64,000 bases of DNA, taken from Lentilitoribacter sp. Alg239-R112. Its GTDB lineage: Bacteria > Pseudomonadota > Alphaproteobacteria > Rhizobiales > Rhizobiaceae. Below the pieces are notes generated by a model. The model did no database searches. It saw nothing but the letters and a program-made list of their open reading frames with translations, and was not told the origin of the DNA. Shown here in pieces: positions 1 to 9,126 of the stretch. Position 1 is the first letter of the stretch. Every line of letters begins with the position of its first letter. Position numbers and translations under genes: made by a program. The DNA is taken from the NCBI RefSeq assembly GCF_900537175.1, contig NZ_LS999833.1, forward strand, positions 868,001 to 932,000, read 5' to 3'.

Positions 1-545
1 AGCAACCTATCGCCAGGCCATTTGCAAAATACAAAAAACAGAATGATGGAAAGGATGGTAACGGAAACGGTTCGTATCTGGTCATCAAAATTAAGTATGC
101 CCACAAGCGAGGAGGTAGCACCATACGACAGACCGGCAAAGAGTATCATCATTATGATTGGGAAGAGTGCAAAACCACCATAAAGTTTACTTTGTTTGAA
201 GTATCTAAAAACCGTTCCATCAGAGAAAAACGCCAGATATTTTGGAACATTTTTCAACATATTCCCAACTATGAAACCATCCAAATACGGCGCAACAATA
301 TCACCAAATGAAAACTGGATAATACGGGTATTAACCTGCCAATTTTCTCCCGTGATTTCTAAATCGCATTCAACGAAATGGTCATCTAAATGCTGGTTTT
401 GCTTTTTTTGTTCCGTCGAAATACCCCAAATTTCACTTGTTTTTTTTGCGCAATACACCACACGACCAAGCATCTTCTCACCCGCACTCGCTTCAAACCC
501 TTGAAAGTTAAAGACTAATCTTGATTTTACAGGTACATCTGGCAT
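1..545 (-). CDS. Partial membrane protein, function unknown
   Basis: An open frame runs on the minus strand from an ATG at 545 off the left edge of the window without a stop, giving about 181 residues of an N-terminal fragment. The protein begins MPDVPVKSRLVFNFQGFE. A soluble first part of about 120 residues is followed by two hydrophobic stretches (around FALFPIIMMILFAGLSYG and TVSVTILSIILFFVFCK), so it is probably membrane-anchored. An in-frame TAA lies four codons before the ATG, which fixes the start. It is divergent from the polysaccharide deacetylase, with 130 bases between them. From memory, rhizobial deacetylases of this kind have a similar hypothetical or hydrolase-like neighbour, but I cannot name a family. 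A 102-codon plus-strand frame over the same bases looks like a shadow. Confidence 0.72.
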   Translation of the reverse strand, partial: MPDVPVKSRLVFNFQGFEASAGEKMLGRVVYCAKKTSEIWGISTEQKKQNQHLDDHFVECDLEITGENWQVNTRIIQFSFGDIVAPYLDGFIVGNMLKNVPKYLAFFSDGTVFRYFKQSKLYGGFALFPIIMMILFAGLSYGATSSLVGILNFDDQIRTVSVTILSIILFFVFCKWPGDRL

Positions 546-675
546 GAAAATGATTTACTCGATTTTAACTACAAAGAGAGGTTCTGCAATATAAAGCGTA
601 AATGCGTTTCAAATTCAATCTAACTTAATAGAATTCATTTATTATCGCGAGTATCTTAGCTCAAGGCCATATGAA

Positions 676-1737
676 ATGAACAAACCCCTTGCGATAGCTC
701 TTCGCAGATCAATGAAAAAGGCAATGATTCAAGCTGGTTTGGAAACAATTTCCGGGATCAATAGCTTAGGTATGATGTCTGAATTATCGGGCATTGGCGC
801 TATTTTCACGATGCACCGGGTTGAACCCACACCTGACCCATTGTTTAACCCAAGTGCGCATTTGAGCGTGACCCCGGATTTTTTGGAAAAAACAATTCTG
901 GCATTGAAAGCAAAGAATTACCGCGCTTACTCACTAAACGATTTAAAGGCCTATTTAAAAGACCCAAACCCTCGCCAACCTGCGATGTTTTTTACTCTTG
1001 ATGATGGGTATAAAAATAATCTCGAATATGCGTTGCCGGTGTTTAAAAAGCACAATGTACCTTTCACGGTATTTGCCTGTAGTGGTTTCGTTGAGCGTTC
1101 CCATACCATGTGGTGGGAAACAACCGCTGAATTATTGATGAAAGTTGATGAACTCAACTACGATATTGGCAAGGGCGAACGTCGTTTTGAAGTAAAATCG
1201 GCTGCGCAAAAATATGCCGCATTCGAGCAAATATCTCAAGATATGACAATGCTAGAGCATAGCGCTGCTGTCGAAAGATTGGATCAACTCGCTTCTGAGC
1301 ACGGAATTAATGCTCAAAATATTACCAATGATCTCATTTTAACAGATGAAGAATTGCGAAACCTATCTAGAGAACCATTGGCAGACATTGGCGCGCACAC
1401 TATCAGTCACGCCAATTTGGCACTGGTAAATGATCAGAAACTTGGTTTTGAGATGGCGTTTTCAAAAGACCACATTGAAACAATAACGGGCATGCCTGCT
1501 CCCCATTTCGCTTTCCCTTATGGAAAACTAGAAAATGCAGGCAAAAGAGAATTTGAGAAGGCGCGCAACTCGGGTTTTGATTTATCTGTTACCACTGAGC
1601 CAAATGTGCTTGATCAAACCGCCTGTCAAAACCTATTCGCACTCAAACGTATTTCACTCAACGGATATTATCAGCGAAGCCGATATGTTAAAGCACTAGC
1701 TTCTGGCATTCCGTTTAAGCTTATGAAGGCTGGATAA
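676..1737 (+). CDS. Polysaccharide deacetylase (NodB-fold) family protein
   Basis: This is a carbohydrate esterase 4 type protein of 353 residues. The three NodB motifs are visible: TLDDGY at 107-112 (catalytic and metal aspartates), HTISH at 241-245 (metal histidines) and FAFPYG at 278-283. The domain is interrupted by a helical insert of about 80 residues between motifs 1 and 2. Family members remove N- or O-acetyl groups from glycans such as exopolysaccharide intermediates, chitooligosaccharide or peptidoglycan; the substrate here is unknown. No signal peptide is evident, so a cytoplasmic or membrane-peripheral site is likely. The start is the ATG at 676, because the nearby ATG at 671 meets a stop after two codons. 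The gene ends 3 bases before the convergent pdxH stop. Confidence 0.85.
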   Translation: MNKPLAIALRRSMKKAMIQAGLETISGINSLGMMSELSGIGAIFTMHRVEPTPDPLFNPSAHLSVTPDFLEKTILALKAKNYRAYSLNDLKAYLKDPNPRQPAMFFTLDDGYKNNLEYALPVFKKHNVPFTVFACSGFVERSHTMWWETTAELLMKVDELNYDIGKGERRFEVKSAAQKYAAFEQISQDMTMLEHSAAVERLDQLASEHGINAQNITNDLILTDEELRNLSREPLADIGAHTISHANLALVNDQKLGFEMAFSKDHIETITGMPAPHFAFPYGKLENAGKREFEKARNSGFDLSVTTEPNVLDQTACQNLFALKRISLNGYYQRSRYVKALASGIPFKLMKAG

Positions 1738-1740
1738 CCG

Positions 1741-2361
1741 TTATGGAAAAAGGCGCTTTGTCGTCCAATCGTCAGAACTTGCTGCTCTTTCAAACACAAT
1801 CCGGTCATGCAGCCGATATGGACGATCATGCCAAAACTCAATCGAAAGCGGTGTTAGTCTAAAGCCAGACCAATGTGAAGGACGGGGGATATCACCATCA
1901 CCAAACTTCTCGGTAAACTGGTTAACAAGACCTTCCAATTCACTACGTTCGGACAACTCTCGCGACTGTGCTGATGCCCAAGCTCCTACCCGGCTACCTC
2001 TTGGTCGAGAGTTATAATACTCATCTGCCTCGGCTTCCGATACTTGCGTAACACCACCACGAATACGCACTTGACGACGCAGGCTTTTCCAATGAAAACA
2101 AAGGGATGCCTTTTTTGAGGCAAGCAGCTCTAACCCTTTGGTGCTTTCGAAATTGGTGTAAAATGTAAAGCCATCAACACTGAAATCCTTGAGCAACAAA
2201 ATTCTCACATTTGGCATGCCGTCTTCATCTACTGTTGCGACCGACATCGCATTTGGGTCATTCGGCTCGCTTGCATCTGCATCGGCCATCCACGTTGCGA
2301 ACAGCTCAAACGGGTCATCAGATTGTGTGAAGTCATTATTTGTTAACATTTTCTCAGTCAT
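1741..2361 (-). CDS. pdxH: Pyridoxine/pyridoxamine 5'-phosphate oxidase
   Basis: PdxH oxidises pyridoxine or pyridoxamine 5'-phosphate to pyridoxal 5'-phosphate using FMN and oxygen (vitamin B6 synthesis and salvage, cytoplasm). The family core is complete: the FMN-binding split barrel with [13 protein letters not shown], the stretch [14 protein letters not shown], the substrate-site segment [12 protein letters not shown] and the C-terminal KRLFP (RLYP in many homologues). The longest frame begins at a TTG at 2373, but the ATG at 2361 has GGAAAG about 5 bases upstream and gives 206 residues, close to family length, so I use it. The gene is divergent from the surface lipoprotein and convergent with the deacetylase. 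Nothing unusual is seen in the catalytic core. Confidence 0.95.
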   Translation of the reverse strand: MTEKMLTNNDFTQSDDPFELFATWMADADASEPNDPNAMSVATVDEDGMPNVRILLLKDFSVDGFTFYTNFESTKGLELLASKKASLCFHWKSLRRQVRIRGGVTQVSEAEADEYYNSRPRGSRVGAWASAQSRELSERSELEGLVNQFTEKFGDGDIPRPSHWSGFRLTPLSIEFWHDRPYRLHDRIVFERAASSDDWTTKRLFP

Positions 2362-2410
2362 AATGCTTTCCAATTGCTTAACAAGTTCATTTGTTTTTTA
2401 GGTTTGTTGA

Positions 2411-2896
2411 ATGAGTCTCGCCGTAGAATCCAGTATTTCCACTAAAAGTACAATGTGCCGTCTTGTCGCAAAATTGTGTTTCATAGTGAGCGTATTCGCG
2501 CTTGGAGGCTGTATGAGTTCGGTTGGACCTACGGTCCAGGCAACACAACAAATTGGTAATTATTCGATAGCTGCTTTGCAGGATCTTGATCTTTCAGATG
2601 AAATTTTAGCCGATGCGATGAGCATTCAGCACGCAGTATCAAAGGCAAAACCATTTAATGTTGATGCATTAGCTTCAGTAGATAACTCAAATATTTCACC
2701 CCTCTTTTGGTCTAATAATGTAACTGGTAGCCAGGGAGAGATCTCCTATTTATCCGAAAAAGCATCCGGCAATGGCGTCTGCAAACACTTCAAATCAACT
2801 CGACTAAGCTTTGAAGGTGTATCGAGTTACAAAGGTGTTAGTTGCAGCACATCTAATGGAGGCTGGAAGCTTCACAGTTTCTATCCCGTCATTTAA
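2411..2896 (+). CDS. RT0821/Lpp0805-type surface lipoprotein
   Basis: A 161-residue protein with a basic and hydrophobic signal segment ending in LGGC (Cys34), a probable lipoprotein modification site. The C-terminal half has the pattern of the 17-kDa-antigen-like RT0821/Lpp0805 surface proteins: a Trp-Ser-Asn-Asn segment, a GSQGEI turn, two cysteines (C..HFKSTRLSF and GVSCSTS) and a closing GGWKLHSF. The family is an outer-envelope protein of unknown role. The ATG at 2411 has only a weak AGG upstream. An alternative ATG at 2453 would start just before the signal peptide core (MCRLVAKL) but has no Shine-Dalgarno sequence. The position beside pdxH and a J-domain gene recurs in rhizobia, as I recall it. 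Confidence 0.78.
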   Translation: MSLAVESSISTKSTMCRLVAKLCFIVSVFALGGCMSSVGPTVQATQQIGNYSIAALQDLDLSDEILADAMSIQHAVSKAKPFNVDALASVDNSNISPLFWSNNVTGSQGEISYLSEKASGNGVCKHFKSTRLSFEGVSSYKGVSCSTSNGGWKLHSFYPVI

Positions 2897-3009
2897 GCAT
2901 AAAGTAACGTCTCCCTGATTTCGCATAATTACTATTGAGCATCTCTCATATACTTGTGGTTAATATCTACTTGCTAACTTAGCTCTGTAGTTAGTTAAAG
3001 GTATGAGTA

Positions 3010-4119
3010 ATGCGTAGCCCCTATTCTGTATTGGGTATTAATAAGTCTGCAAAAGACGATGATATCAAAACCGCCTATCGCAAGTTGGCAAAGATTTGGC
3101 ACCCTGATCAAAACCCGTCTGACCCGAAAGCTGCTGAAGTTTTCTCCGAGATTAATAATGCCTACCAACTATTAACAGATGGTCCGCGTCGAAAACTTTT
3201 CGATGGTGGAAAAATTGACGCGAATGGTCGACGTAAGAAGAAACATACTTTTGTAAATCAAGGCTTTAATCCGTTTGCAAAATCAAAAACAGCGGCCAGT
3301 GGCGACGAAAAAACTGAGGGAAAGCAGAAAGCTAATGTAAATACAAACACTACATCAGCGGCTTCAAAGCCAACATCTGCGACGAAACCTTCAACAGAAC
3401 AACGTCGCAATGAAACTGAAAATCCATTTGCAAATGCCTCTTTTGGTGACATGATTGGCCAAATATTTGGTACAGAAGAAGAACGTGTTGCATTTGAAGC
3501 GAAAGCAAGAAAAATTGCAGCTGAACGTGAAAAAAACTACCAACATGAAGCCATCTCAGCACTTGATAGCGCATTTACAAAATTTGAACAGCACAGAGAA
3601 AAATCAACAACACAGGCTCCAGACCGAAACTTCATTCTCGATGTCGAACTGGCAGATATATTTACAGGTGTTACGCTTCCTGTTCAACCAGAGCGCAAAA
3701 ATGGCGTAAAAGTTCATATTCCCGCTGGAACGCCTGATGGTGGCGAAGTACGCCTGGCTGGCATGGGGGATTGCCGAAAGGGAGAGATTCCTGGTGATAT
3801 AATTGTGAAAGTGCGCTATCGTCCGAACGAAAAATTTTGGATACGAAATGGTGAACTACATACGCACCTCGCTGTTGATCTTGCTGATGCAGTTCTCGGT
3901 GGTGAAGTTGTGGCACAAACACCCGAAGGACCGGCAACATTTCAATTGCCCGAATGGACAAGCTCAAATCATGTAATCCGCATTCCAAACCGAGGTTTAC
4001 CGAATTTGAATGGAGAAAGGGGCGATCTATGTGCAAATGTTTGCATCCTTTTACCTGAACGACAAAACGAAGACTTAAAAACAATCCTTAAATCGACCCG
4101 TAAAAGCTGGTTTGTATAG
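3010..4119 (+). CDS. J-domain co-chaperone (DnaJ C-terminal type, CbpA-like)
   Basis: Residues 3-70 form a J domain with the HPD motif at 31-33, which stimulates DnaK ATPase. A low-complexity Thr/Ser/Ala/Lys linker of about 60 residues follows (including TNTTSAASKPTSATKPST). The C-terminal half from about residue 205 (RNFILDVELADIFTGVTLPV) is the DnaJ substrate-binding beta domain (VHIPAGTPDGGEVRLAGMGD). The four-Cys zinc-finger domain of true DnaJ is absent, so this is a type II (CbpA/DjlA-like) protein and not the main DnaJ. The ATG at 3010 is preceded by TAAAGG; an ATG at 3003 stops after four codons. The gene is monocistronic, with fabI about 170 bases downstream. Confidence 0.9.
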   Translation: MRSPYSVLGINKSAKDDDIKTAYRKLAKIWHPDQNPSDPKAAEVFSEINNAYQLLTDGPRRKLFDGGKIDANGRRKKKHTFVNQGFNPFAKSKTAASGDEKTEGKQKANVNTNTTSAASKPTSATKPSTEQRRNETENPFANASFGDMIGQIFGTEEERVAFEAKARKIAAEREKNYQHEAISALDSAFTKFEQHREKSTTQAPDRNFILDVELADIFTGVTLPVQPERKNGVKVHIPAGTPDGGEVRLAGMGDCRKGEIPGDIIVKVRYRPNEKFWIRNGELHTHLAVDLADAVLGGEVVAQTPEGPATFQLPEWTSSNHVIRIPNRGLPNLNGERGDLCANVCILLPERQNEDLKTILKSTRKSWFV

Positions 4120-4180
4120 AAAATATCAAATTCTAAGTACTTTCAGGAAAACCATAGTCACTTTTTTAGCTTAAACGCTT

Positions 4181-4228
4181 AGCAAGGCATAATGAAACTG
4201 CTTCAACGCTTGAATGCATGGCCTTGCT
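4181..4228 (+). other. Nested inverted repeat upstream of fabI
   Basis: AGCAAGGC (4181-4188) pairs perfectly with GCCTTGCT (4221-4228). Inside the loop TTCAA-CGC-TTGAA makes a second small hairpin (4202-4214). No T-run follows, so it is a poor intrinsic terminator for the J-domain gene. It lies 58 bases before the fabI start and could be an operator or a folded leader element. Confidence 0.45.
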
Positions 4229-4285
4229 GTGTCATAGCCATTTTTATATTGCATGGTTTCATCATTGAAGCACGAGGATAACTAA

Positions 4286-5098
4286 ATGACAGATACAAAT
4301 GGCCTTATGAAAGGCAAACGCGGCTTGGTTATGGGCGTTGCCAATAACAGGTCAATTGCATGGGGTATCGCAAAGGCTTGCGCAGACGCTGGCGCGGAAT
4401 TAGCGCTAACATATCAGGGCGAAGCTCTTAAAAAACGGGTCGAACCGCTAGCTGATGAACTGGGCGCAATTGTTGCGGGACATTGCGATGTGACGGACGA
4501 AAGCACTATTGATGATGTTTTTGCCAAATTAGAAGCAGAATGGGGCAAGATTGATTTTCTTGTTCATGCCATTGCTTTCTCTGATAAAGACGAACTCACT
4601 GGCCGTTATGTAAACACAAGCCACGATAATTTTATGAAAACGATGGACATCTCCGTCTACTCATTCACCGCCGTAGCTCAGCGTGCAGAGAAACTGATGG
4701 CTGATGGTGGCTCGATGCTGACCCTGACCTATTATGGCGCTGAGCGTGTTATGCCGCATTATAATGTTATGGGTGTTGCAAAAGCTGCGCTTGAGGCGAG
4801 TGTTCGTTACTTAGCCGTTGATTTAGGTAGCAGCAATGTCCGCGTGAATGCTCTTTCTGCCGGCCCAATTAAAACACTAGCAGCTTCTGGCATTGGCGAT
4901 TTCCGTTATATCCTGAAATGGAACGAATATAACTCGCCACTTAAGCGCACCGTAACAATTGAAGAAGTTGGAAGCTCGGCACTTTATTTATTGTCGGATC
5001 TATCATCTGCGGTAACAGGCGAAGTTCATCACGTCGATTCCGGTTATCACACCGTTGGTATGAAAGCAGTTGATGCGCCCGACATTAGTACAGTCTAA
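4286..5098 (+). CDS. fabI: Enoyl-[acyl-carrier-protein] reductase I (NADH)
   Basis: FabI reduces trans-2-enoyl-ACP in the last step of each type II fatty acid elongation round, in the cytoplasm. The 270-residue protein is a divergent SDR: the nucleotide loop reads GVANNRSIAWGIA (17-29) and the catalytic segment is YYGAERVMPHYNVMGVAKAAL, giving Tyr159 and Lys166 with the FabI Y-x6-K spacing plus an upstream Tyr150. It therefore belongs to the class usually inhibited by triclosan and diazaborines (family knowledge). The start at 4286 has GAGGATAAC just upstream. A strong terminator follows at 5113, so the gene is probably transcribed alone from the 170-base upstream gap, which holds a nested inverted repeat. 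Confidence 0.96.
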   Translation: MTDTNGLMKGKRGLVMGVANNRSIAWGIAKACADAGAELALTYQGEALKKRVEPLADELGAIVAGHCDVTDESTIDDVFAKLEAEWGKIDFLVHAIAFSDKDELTGRYVNTSHDNFMKTMDISVYSFTAVAQRAEKLMADGGSMLTLTYYGAERVMPHYNVMGVAKAALEASVRYLAVDLGSSNVRVNALSAGPIKTLAASGIGDFRYILKWNEYNSPLKRTVTIEEVGSSALYLLSDLSSAVTGEVHHVDSGYHTVGMKAVDAPDISTV

Positions 5099-5112
5099 AT
5101 GACCAAGTTTTC

Positions 5113-5135
5113 AAGGGGCCTTCGGGCCCCTTTTT
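5113..5135 (+). terminator. Rho-independent terminator of fabI
   Basis: AAGGGGCC (5113-5120), loop TTCG, GGCCCCTT, then a short T-run to 5135. This is an eight-pair GC-rich stem capped by a stable UUCG tetraloop, placed 15 bases after the fabI stop. Confidence 0.93.
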
Positions 5136-5178
5136 ACTGTCTGAAAAACTTAAAGTTGCAATATATCAGAGTTATTAA

Positions 5179-5763
5179 ATGTCACTATATATAATTCGAC
5201 ACGGCCAAACCGATTTCAACGCGCAAGCCCGTTTCCAAGGCAGTATGGATATTCCACTAAATGATATCGGTAGAGGCCAAGCCCTAAGGAATGGTAAGAA
5301 ACTGAATGAAATTCTAAGGGGAAATAGTTCTAAGTTTGATTTCGTGTGCAGCCCGTTAGGTCGTGCGCGTGAAACAATGGAGATCATTCGATCCGAATTG
5401 GAGTTGCCAAAAGCAGATTATCGAATAGATAAGCGCTTAACCGAAATTAATTTCGGCGATTGGGAAGGTCATACTGCATATGAACTGGAGCAAAAATTTC
5501 CTGAACTTTACGCTCAACGGGAGGCGAATAAATGGACATTTACGCCCCCAGGTGAACGTGCAGAAAGTTATGCCAGCTTAGCTGAACGGATTACGCCTGT
5601 GTTTGAAGAATTTCAAAAACCTACAATTTGTGTTTGCCATGGGGGTGTGATACGCGTGATGTTGCAAATCAAAGGTGAAGTTTTCGGTCACAATGCTGCG
5701 ATTACTCAAATACCTCAGGATGAATTTTTGAGCATCAAAGGCACAAATGCGGAATGGATTTAA
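5179..5763 (+). CDS. Histidine phosphatase (phosphoglycerate mutase-like)
   Basis: A 194-residue member of the histidine phosphatase branch 1. The RHG motif (IIRHGQTD, His8 as phosphate acceptor) is at the N-terminus, Glu89 in LTEINFGDWEG is the likely proton donor, and His154 lies in CVCHGGVIRV. The short length and the WEG segment resemble GpmB/CobC-like phosphatases more than the glycolytic mutase, so the substrate is unknown. In related Hyphomicrobiales this gene sits between fabI and aroC, as here. It has its own upstream region after the fabI terminator and is followed by a 143-base gap before aroC. Confidence 0.87.
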   Translation: MSLYIIRHGQTDFNAQARFQGSMDIPLNDIGRGQALRNGKKLNEILRGNSSKFDFVCSPLGRARETMEIIRSELELPKADYRIDKRLTEINFGDWEGHTAYELEQKFPELYAQREANKWTFTPPGERAESYASLAERITPVFEEFQKPTICVCHGGVIRVMLQIKGEVFGHNAAITQIPQDEFLSIKGTNAEWI

Positions 5764-5906
5764 AATTCATGCTGGATGAATGAAATTACATGCGCAGCTA
5801 TTCCACAATCAGATAAATTAACCTAAAAGATCACTCAGATCTATTTTAACTCGGTCGAGGTTTCATTTAACAGACCAAACTTTTACAAACAGAATTGTAT
5901 AACTTC

Positions 5907-7016
5907 ATGTCTCACAACACATTTGGACATCTATTTAGAGTAACAACCTGGGGCGAAAGCCATGGCATTGCCATTGGTTGTGTTGTTGATGGCTGTCCTC
6001 CTGGCATCCACTTCACTACCGAAGAATTGCAACACTGGCTTGATAAACGCAAACCTGGTCAATCTCGTTTTGTGACCCAACGACGCGAAGCCGATGAAGT
6101 ACGCGTTCTCTCAGGTGTTCTACCGCAGGAAGATGGTTCATTTATCTCAACTGGCACACCAATTTCGCTCGAAATTCAGAATACTGATCAACGCTCAAAA
6201 GACTATTCTGAAATTTCAAAACGGTATCGCCCTGGCCATGCAGATTACACCTATGATGAGAAGTATGGCTTACGTGATTATCGGGGTGGTGGACGTTCAT
6301 CAGCCCGAGAAACAGCAACTCGCGTAGCAGCTGGTGGCCTTGCGCGTCGCGTCGTTCCCAATCTTAGTGTTCGCGCAGCACTTGTCCAGATTGGCGACAA
6401 AGCCATTAATCGCGATAATTGGGATTGGTCTGAAGTTGACAACAATCCTTTTTTTGCACCTGATAAAGATATCGTCCCCATATGGGAAGAATATCTAGAT
6501 GATATTCGTAAAAAAGGATCATCTGTCGGCGCAATTATTGAAGTTGTCGCAGAAAATGTACCTGTCGGACTTGGCGCACCGATTTACGCAAAACTTGATA
6601 CCGATATCGCGGCAAATCTAATGTCCATCAACGCGGTGAAAGGCGTTGAAATTGGAAATGGTTTTGAAGCAGCAAGAATAACTGGCGAAGAAAATGCCGA
6701 CGAAATGCGCATCGGAGAGAATGGCAAGCCTGAATTTTTGTCTAATAATGCTGGTGGAATTTTAGGCGGAATTTCAACGGGTATGCCTGTTGTTGCTCGC
6801 TTTGCAGTCAAACCAACATCATCAATCTTATCGACACGAAAAAGCATCGATAAAGACGGTAATGAAGTTGATGTTCGCACCAAAGGACGACATGATCCGT
6901 GCGTTGGCATCCGCGCTGTGCCAATTGGAGAAGCCATGGTTGCATGTGCGATTGCAGATCATTACTTACGAGATCGAGGCCAAACTGGTCGACTTAACGG
7001 CAATCTAGAACTTTAG
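5907..7016 (+). CDS. aroC: Chorismate synthase
   Basis: AroC converts 5-enolpyruvylshikimate 3-phosphate to chorismate using reduced FMN, the last shikimate-pathway step feeding aromatic amino acids, folate and ubiquinone. The signatures [47 protein letters not shown] and [14 protein letters not shown] are all present. The longest frame opens with a TTG at 5895, but the ATG at 5907 gives the family N-terminus [13 protein letters not shown] and 369 residues, so I use it. ribB follows after 25 bases, probably in the same transcript. No defect is seen. Confidence 0.96.
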   Translation: MSHNTFGHLFRVTTWGESHGIAIGCVVDGCPPGIHFTTEELQHWLDKRKPGQSRFVTQRREADEVRVLSGVLPQEDGSFISTGTPISLEIQNTDQRSKDYSEISKRYRPGHADYTYDEKYGLRDYRGGGRSSARETATRVAAGGLARRVVPNLSVRAALVQIGDKAINRDNWDWSEVDNNPFFAPDKDIVPIWEEYLDDIRKKGSSVGAIIEVVAENVPVGLGAPIYAKLDTDIAANLMSINAVKGVEIGNGFEAARITGEENADEMRIGENGKPEFLSNNAGGILGGISTGMPVVARFAVKPTSSILSTRKSIDKDGNEVDVRTKGRHDPCVGIRAVPIGEAMVACAIADHYLRDRGQTGRLNGNLEL

Positions 7017-7041
7017 ATTAGAAGATAGGAATAAGCGTTCA

Positions 7042-8148
7042 ATGTCATATGATCAAACTCGAGTCGTCGAAGCTATCCGTGCAATTGAAAGTGGAGAGAT
7101 GGTTGTTGTTACAGATGATAATGACCGCGAGAATGAGGGTGACCTCATTATGGCTGCCGTCCATTGTACACCGGAAAATATGGGTTTCATTGTTCGCCAC
7201 ACATCGGGCATTGTCTGCACGCCTATGCCGCGCTCGGAAGCTAAACGGCTCAACCTGAATGCAATGGTCGCTGAGAATGATGCACCGCATTCGACGGCTT
7301 TTACTGTTTCTGTTGATTATAAACATGGGACAACGACAGGAATTTCTGCTGAGGATCGCACATTAACGGTAAGAAATTTGGCAAACCCGAACTCTGGTGC
7401 CGTAGATTTCGTCCGACCGGGTCACATTTTTCCGCTTGTCGCGCGAGAAGGTGGCGTTCTCATGCGTTCCGGACACACCGAAGCCGCTGTTGATCTATGC
7501 AAACTGGCAGATCTGCCACCGGTCGGAGTTATTTGCGAACTCGTCAATGATGACGGCTCTGTTATGCGCGGCGTACAAGTTAGTGATTTTGCTGCAAAAA
7601 ATGGACTAAAAGAAGTATCTGTTGCGGATCTAATTGCCTACCGCCAAAGACAAGAAACGCTTATTGTTCGCAATGAAAGCTTTACAATAGAAACAGCGAA
7701 CGGTCCGGCAACAGCACATTCTTATTCTTTGCCGTGGGACCCAATGCAACATCTGGCTGTTGTCTTTGGCGACATTCGCGATGGTGTGGATATACCTGTC
7801 AGACTACATCTTGAATCTGTTGCAGAAGATGTATTTGGAGGAAAGCCACCTCTTCAAGACATCATGAAGAAAATTTCTGAGCATGATCGCGGGATCGTAG
7901 TTTATCTTCGTGAAGGTTCAGTTGGTGTTGGTAAAGAAGCATCGCGGAGACTGGAAGTTTCCGGTGAAGAAGCCCACGCAGAAGCGCAAAGCCGCGAAGA
8001 AGAATGGCTTGAAATTGGCCTTGGCGCACAAATCTTAAAAGATCTTGGCACAACGTCTATTCGCCTGCTAGCATCAAAAGAACGGCATTATGTCGGTTTA
8101 GAGGGATTTGGTATTAAGATTTCTGAAACTGAAATTGTCGAAACTTAA
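7042..8148 (+). CDS. ribB: 3,4-dihydroxy-2-butanone 4-phosphate synthase with degenerate GTP cyclohydrolase II domain
   Basis: The N-terminal half (about 1-205) is RibB, which makes the four-carbon riboflavin precursor from ribulose 5-phosphate. DDNDRENEGDLIMAA carries the acidic metal site and RSGHTEAAVDLCKLA the second half of the active site. The C-terminal half (about 205-368) has the outline of GTP cyclohydrolase II but has lost its zinc cysteines: where RibA has a C-x10-C-x-C segment this protein reads LHLESVAEDVFGGKPPLQDIM, and the catalytic YLRQEGRGIGL segment is YLREGSVGVGK. The second domain is therefore very probably inactive (a RibBX-type fusion known in bacteria), and a separate ribA should exist elsewhere. 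It follows aroC closely. Confidence 0.93.
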   Translation: MSYDQTRVVEAIRAIESGEMVVVTDDNDRENEGDLIMAAVHCTPENMGFIVRHTSGIVCTPMPRSEAKRLNLNAMVAENDAPHSTAFTVSVDYKHGTTTGISAEDRTLTVRNLANPNSGAVDFVRPGHIFPLVAREGGVLMRSGHTEAAVDLCKLADLPPVGVICELVNDDGSVMRGVQVSDFAAKNGLKEVSVADLIAYRQRQETLIVRNESFTIETANGPATAHSYSLPWDPMQHLAVVFGDIRDGVDIPVRLHLESVAEDVFGGKPPLQDIMKKISEHDRGIVVYLREGSVGVGKEASRRLEVSGEEAHAEAQSREEEWLEIGLGAQILKDLGTTSIRLLASKERHYVGLEGFGIKISETEIVET

Positions 8149-8198
8149 TATTGGTCGCATATGGAATTATATGGCTCAACGCGTATGGATAAAGTTGT

Positions 8199-9125
8199 AT
8201 GACAACTGAACTTTTCAAGAATCCAATTTGCCTTGAGCATATTGTCCCCGTCGGCCATCCCGAACGCCCTGATCGATTGCGTGCACTTGAACAGCTTTTT
8301 GAACATGAAAACTTTCAAACTCTTGTCACTTGCGAGGCAAAGGCGGCGTCTCCAGACGCTGTATTACTAGCACATCCAGAGCATCATTTAAAAAAAGTTC
8401 AGAATGCAGTTCCAGAAACCGGTATCATTAAAATAGACGGCGAGACTACCATGTCACCGTTTAGCTATGAAGCTGCCCTCACCGCAATTGGTGGTGCGAT
8501 GAAAGCGGTTGATGACGTTTTTGAACAGAAGACGGATAACGCATTTGTTGCAACGCGTCCGCCGGGCCATCACGCGGAGCGTGATACTGCCATGGGGTTT
8601 TGCCTATTCAATCAAGTCGCGATTGCCGCTCGTCATGCACAACAAAAACATGGTGCCGAACGCGTTGCTATTGTAGATTTTGATGTTCACCATGGGAATG
8701 GAACTCAAGATATTTTCTATGATGATGCGAGCGTCATATATTGTTCGACACACCAAATGCCGCTTTTTCCGGGAACAGGTGCAAAAGGCGAGACAGGTAA
8801 AGGTAATATAACCAACGCTCCGCTGTCAGCCAATGATGGGAGCGATCATTTCCGTGAAGCGTTTAAGACGCGCATATTGCCAGCATTAGAAGAAGCAGGT
8901 GCGGATCTTATCTTGATTTCTGCTGGATTTGATGCACATCACCGCGATCCGCTGGCGCAAATTAATCTTGTTGCCGATGATTTTGACTGGGCTACAGCGA
9001 AAATCATGGATATAGCTGAAAAAACTGCCAATAATCGTCTCGTCAGCGTGCTTGAAGGGGGGTATGATCTCCTCGGTCTTGCCGAGTCGGCAGGGGCACA
9101 CATCTATCGTTTGATGAGAGGTTGA
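8199..9125 (+). CDS. Histone deacetylase family amidohydrolase
   Basis: A zinc-dependent deacetylase of the HDAC/AcuC/acetylpolyamine amidohydrolase superfamily, 308 residues. Visible motifs are PPGHHAE (tandem His charge relay), [28 protein letters not shown] (Asp and His zinc ligands) and [12 protein letters not shown] (third zinc ligand Asp). Bacterial members hydrolyse small acetylated amines such as acetylpolyamines, or act in acetoin or acetyl-CoA synthetase control; the substrate cannot be told here. The stop TGA is followed one base later by the xseB ATG, so the two are translationally close. This gene directly before xseB is a common arrangement in Hyphomicrobiales. Confidence 0.92.
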   Translation: MTTELFKNPICLEHIVPVGHPERPDRLRALEQLFEHENFQTLVTCEAKAASPDAVLLAHPEHHLKKVQNAVPETGIIKIDGETTMSPFSYEAALTAIGGAMKAVDDVFEQKTDNAFVATRPPGHHAERDTAMGFCLFNQVAIAARHAQQKHGAERVAIVDFDVHHGNGTQDIFYDDASVIYCSTHQMPLFPGTGAKGETGKGNITNAPLSANDGSDHFREAFKTRILPALEEAGADLILISAGFDAHHRDPLAQINLVADDFDWATAKIMDIAEKTANNRLVSVLEGGYDLLGLAESAGAHIYRLMRG

Positions 9126-9126
9126 T

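Noticed and set aside
196..504. 102-codon plus-strand frame
   Set aside because: It overlaps the minus-strand partial membrane protein, is rich in Ser, Phe and Ile with no motif and has no ribosome site; a shadow frame.
3671..4084. 137-codon minus-strand frame in the J-domain gene
   Set aside because: Complete overlap with the DnaJ C-terminal domain; rich in Leu, Gln and His, no domain.
4181..4228. Terminator for the J-domain gene
   Set aside because: The stem lacks a following T-run and is placed close to the fabI start; reported as an inverted repeat instead.
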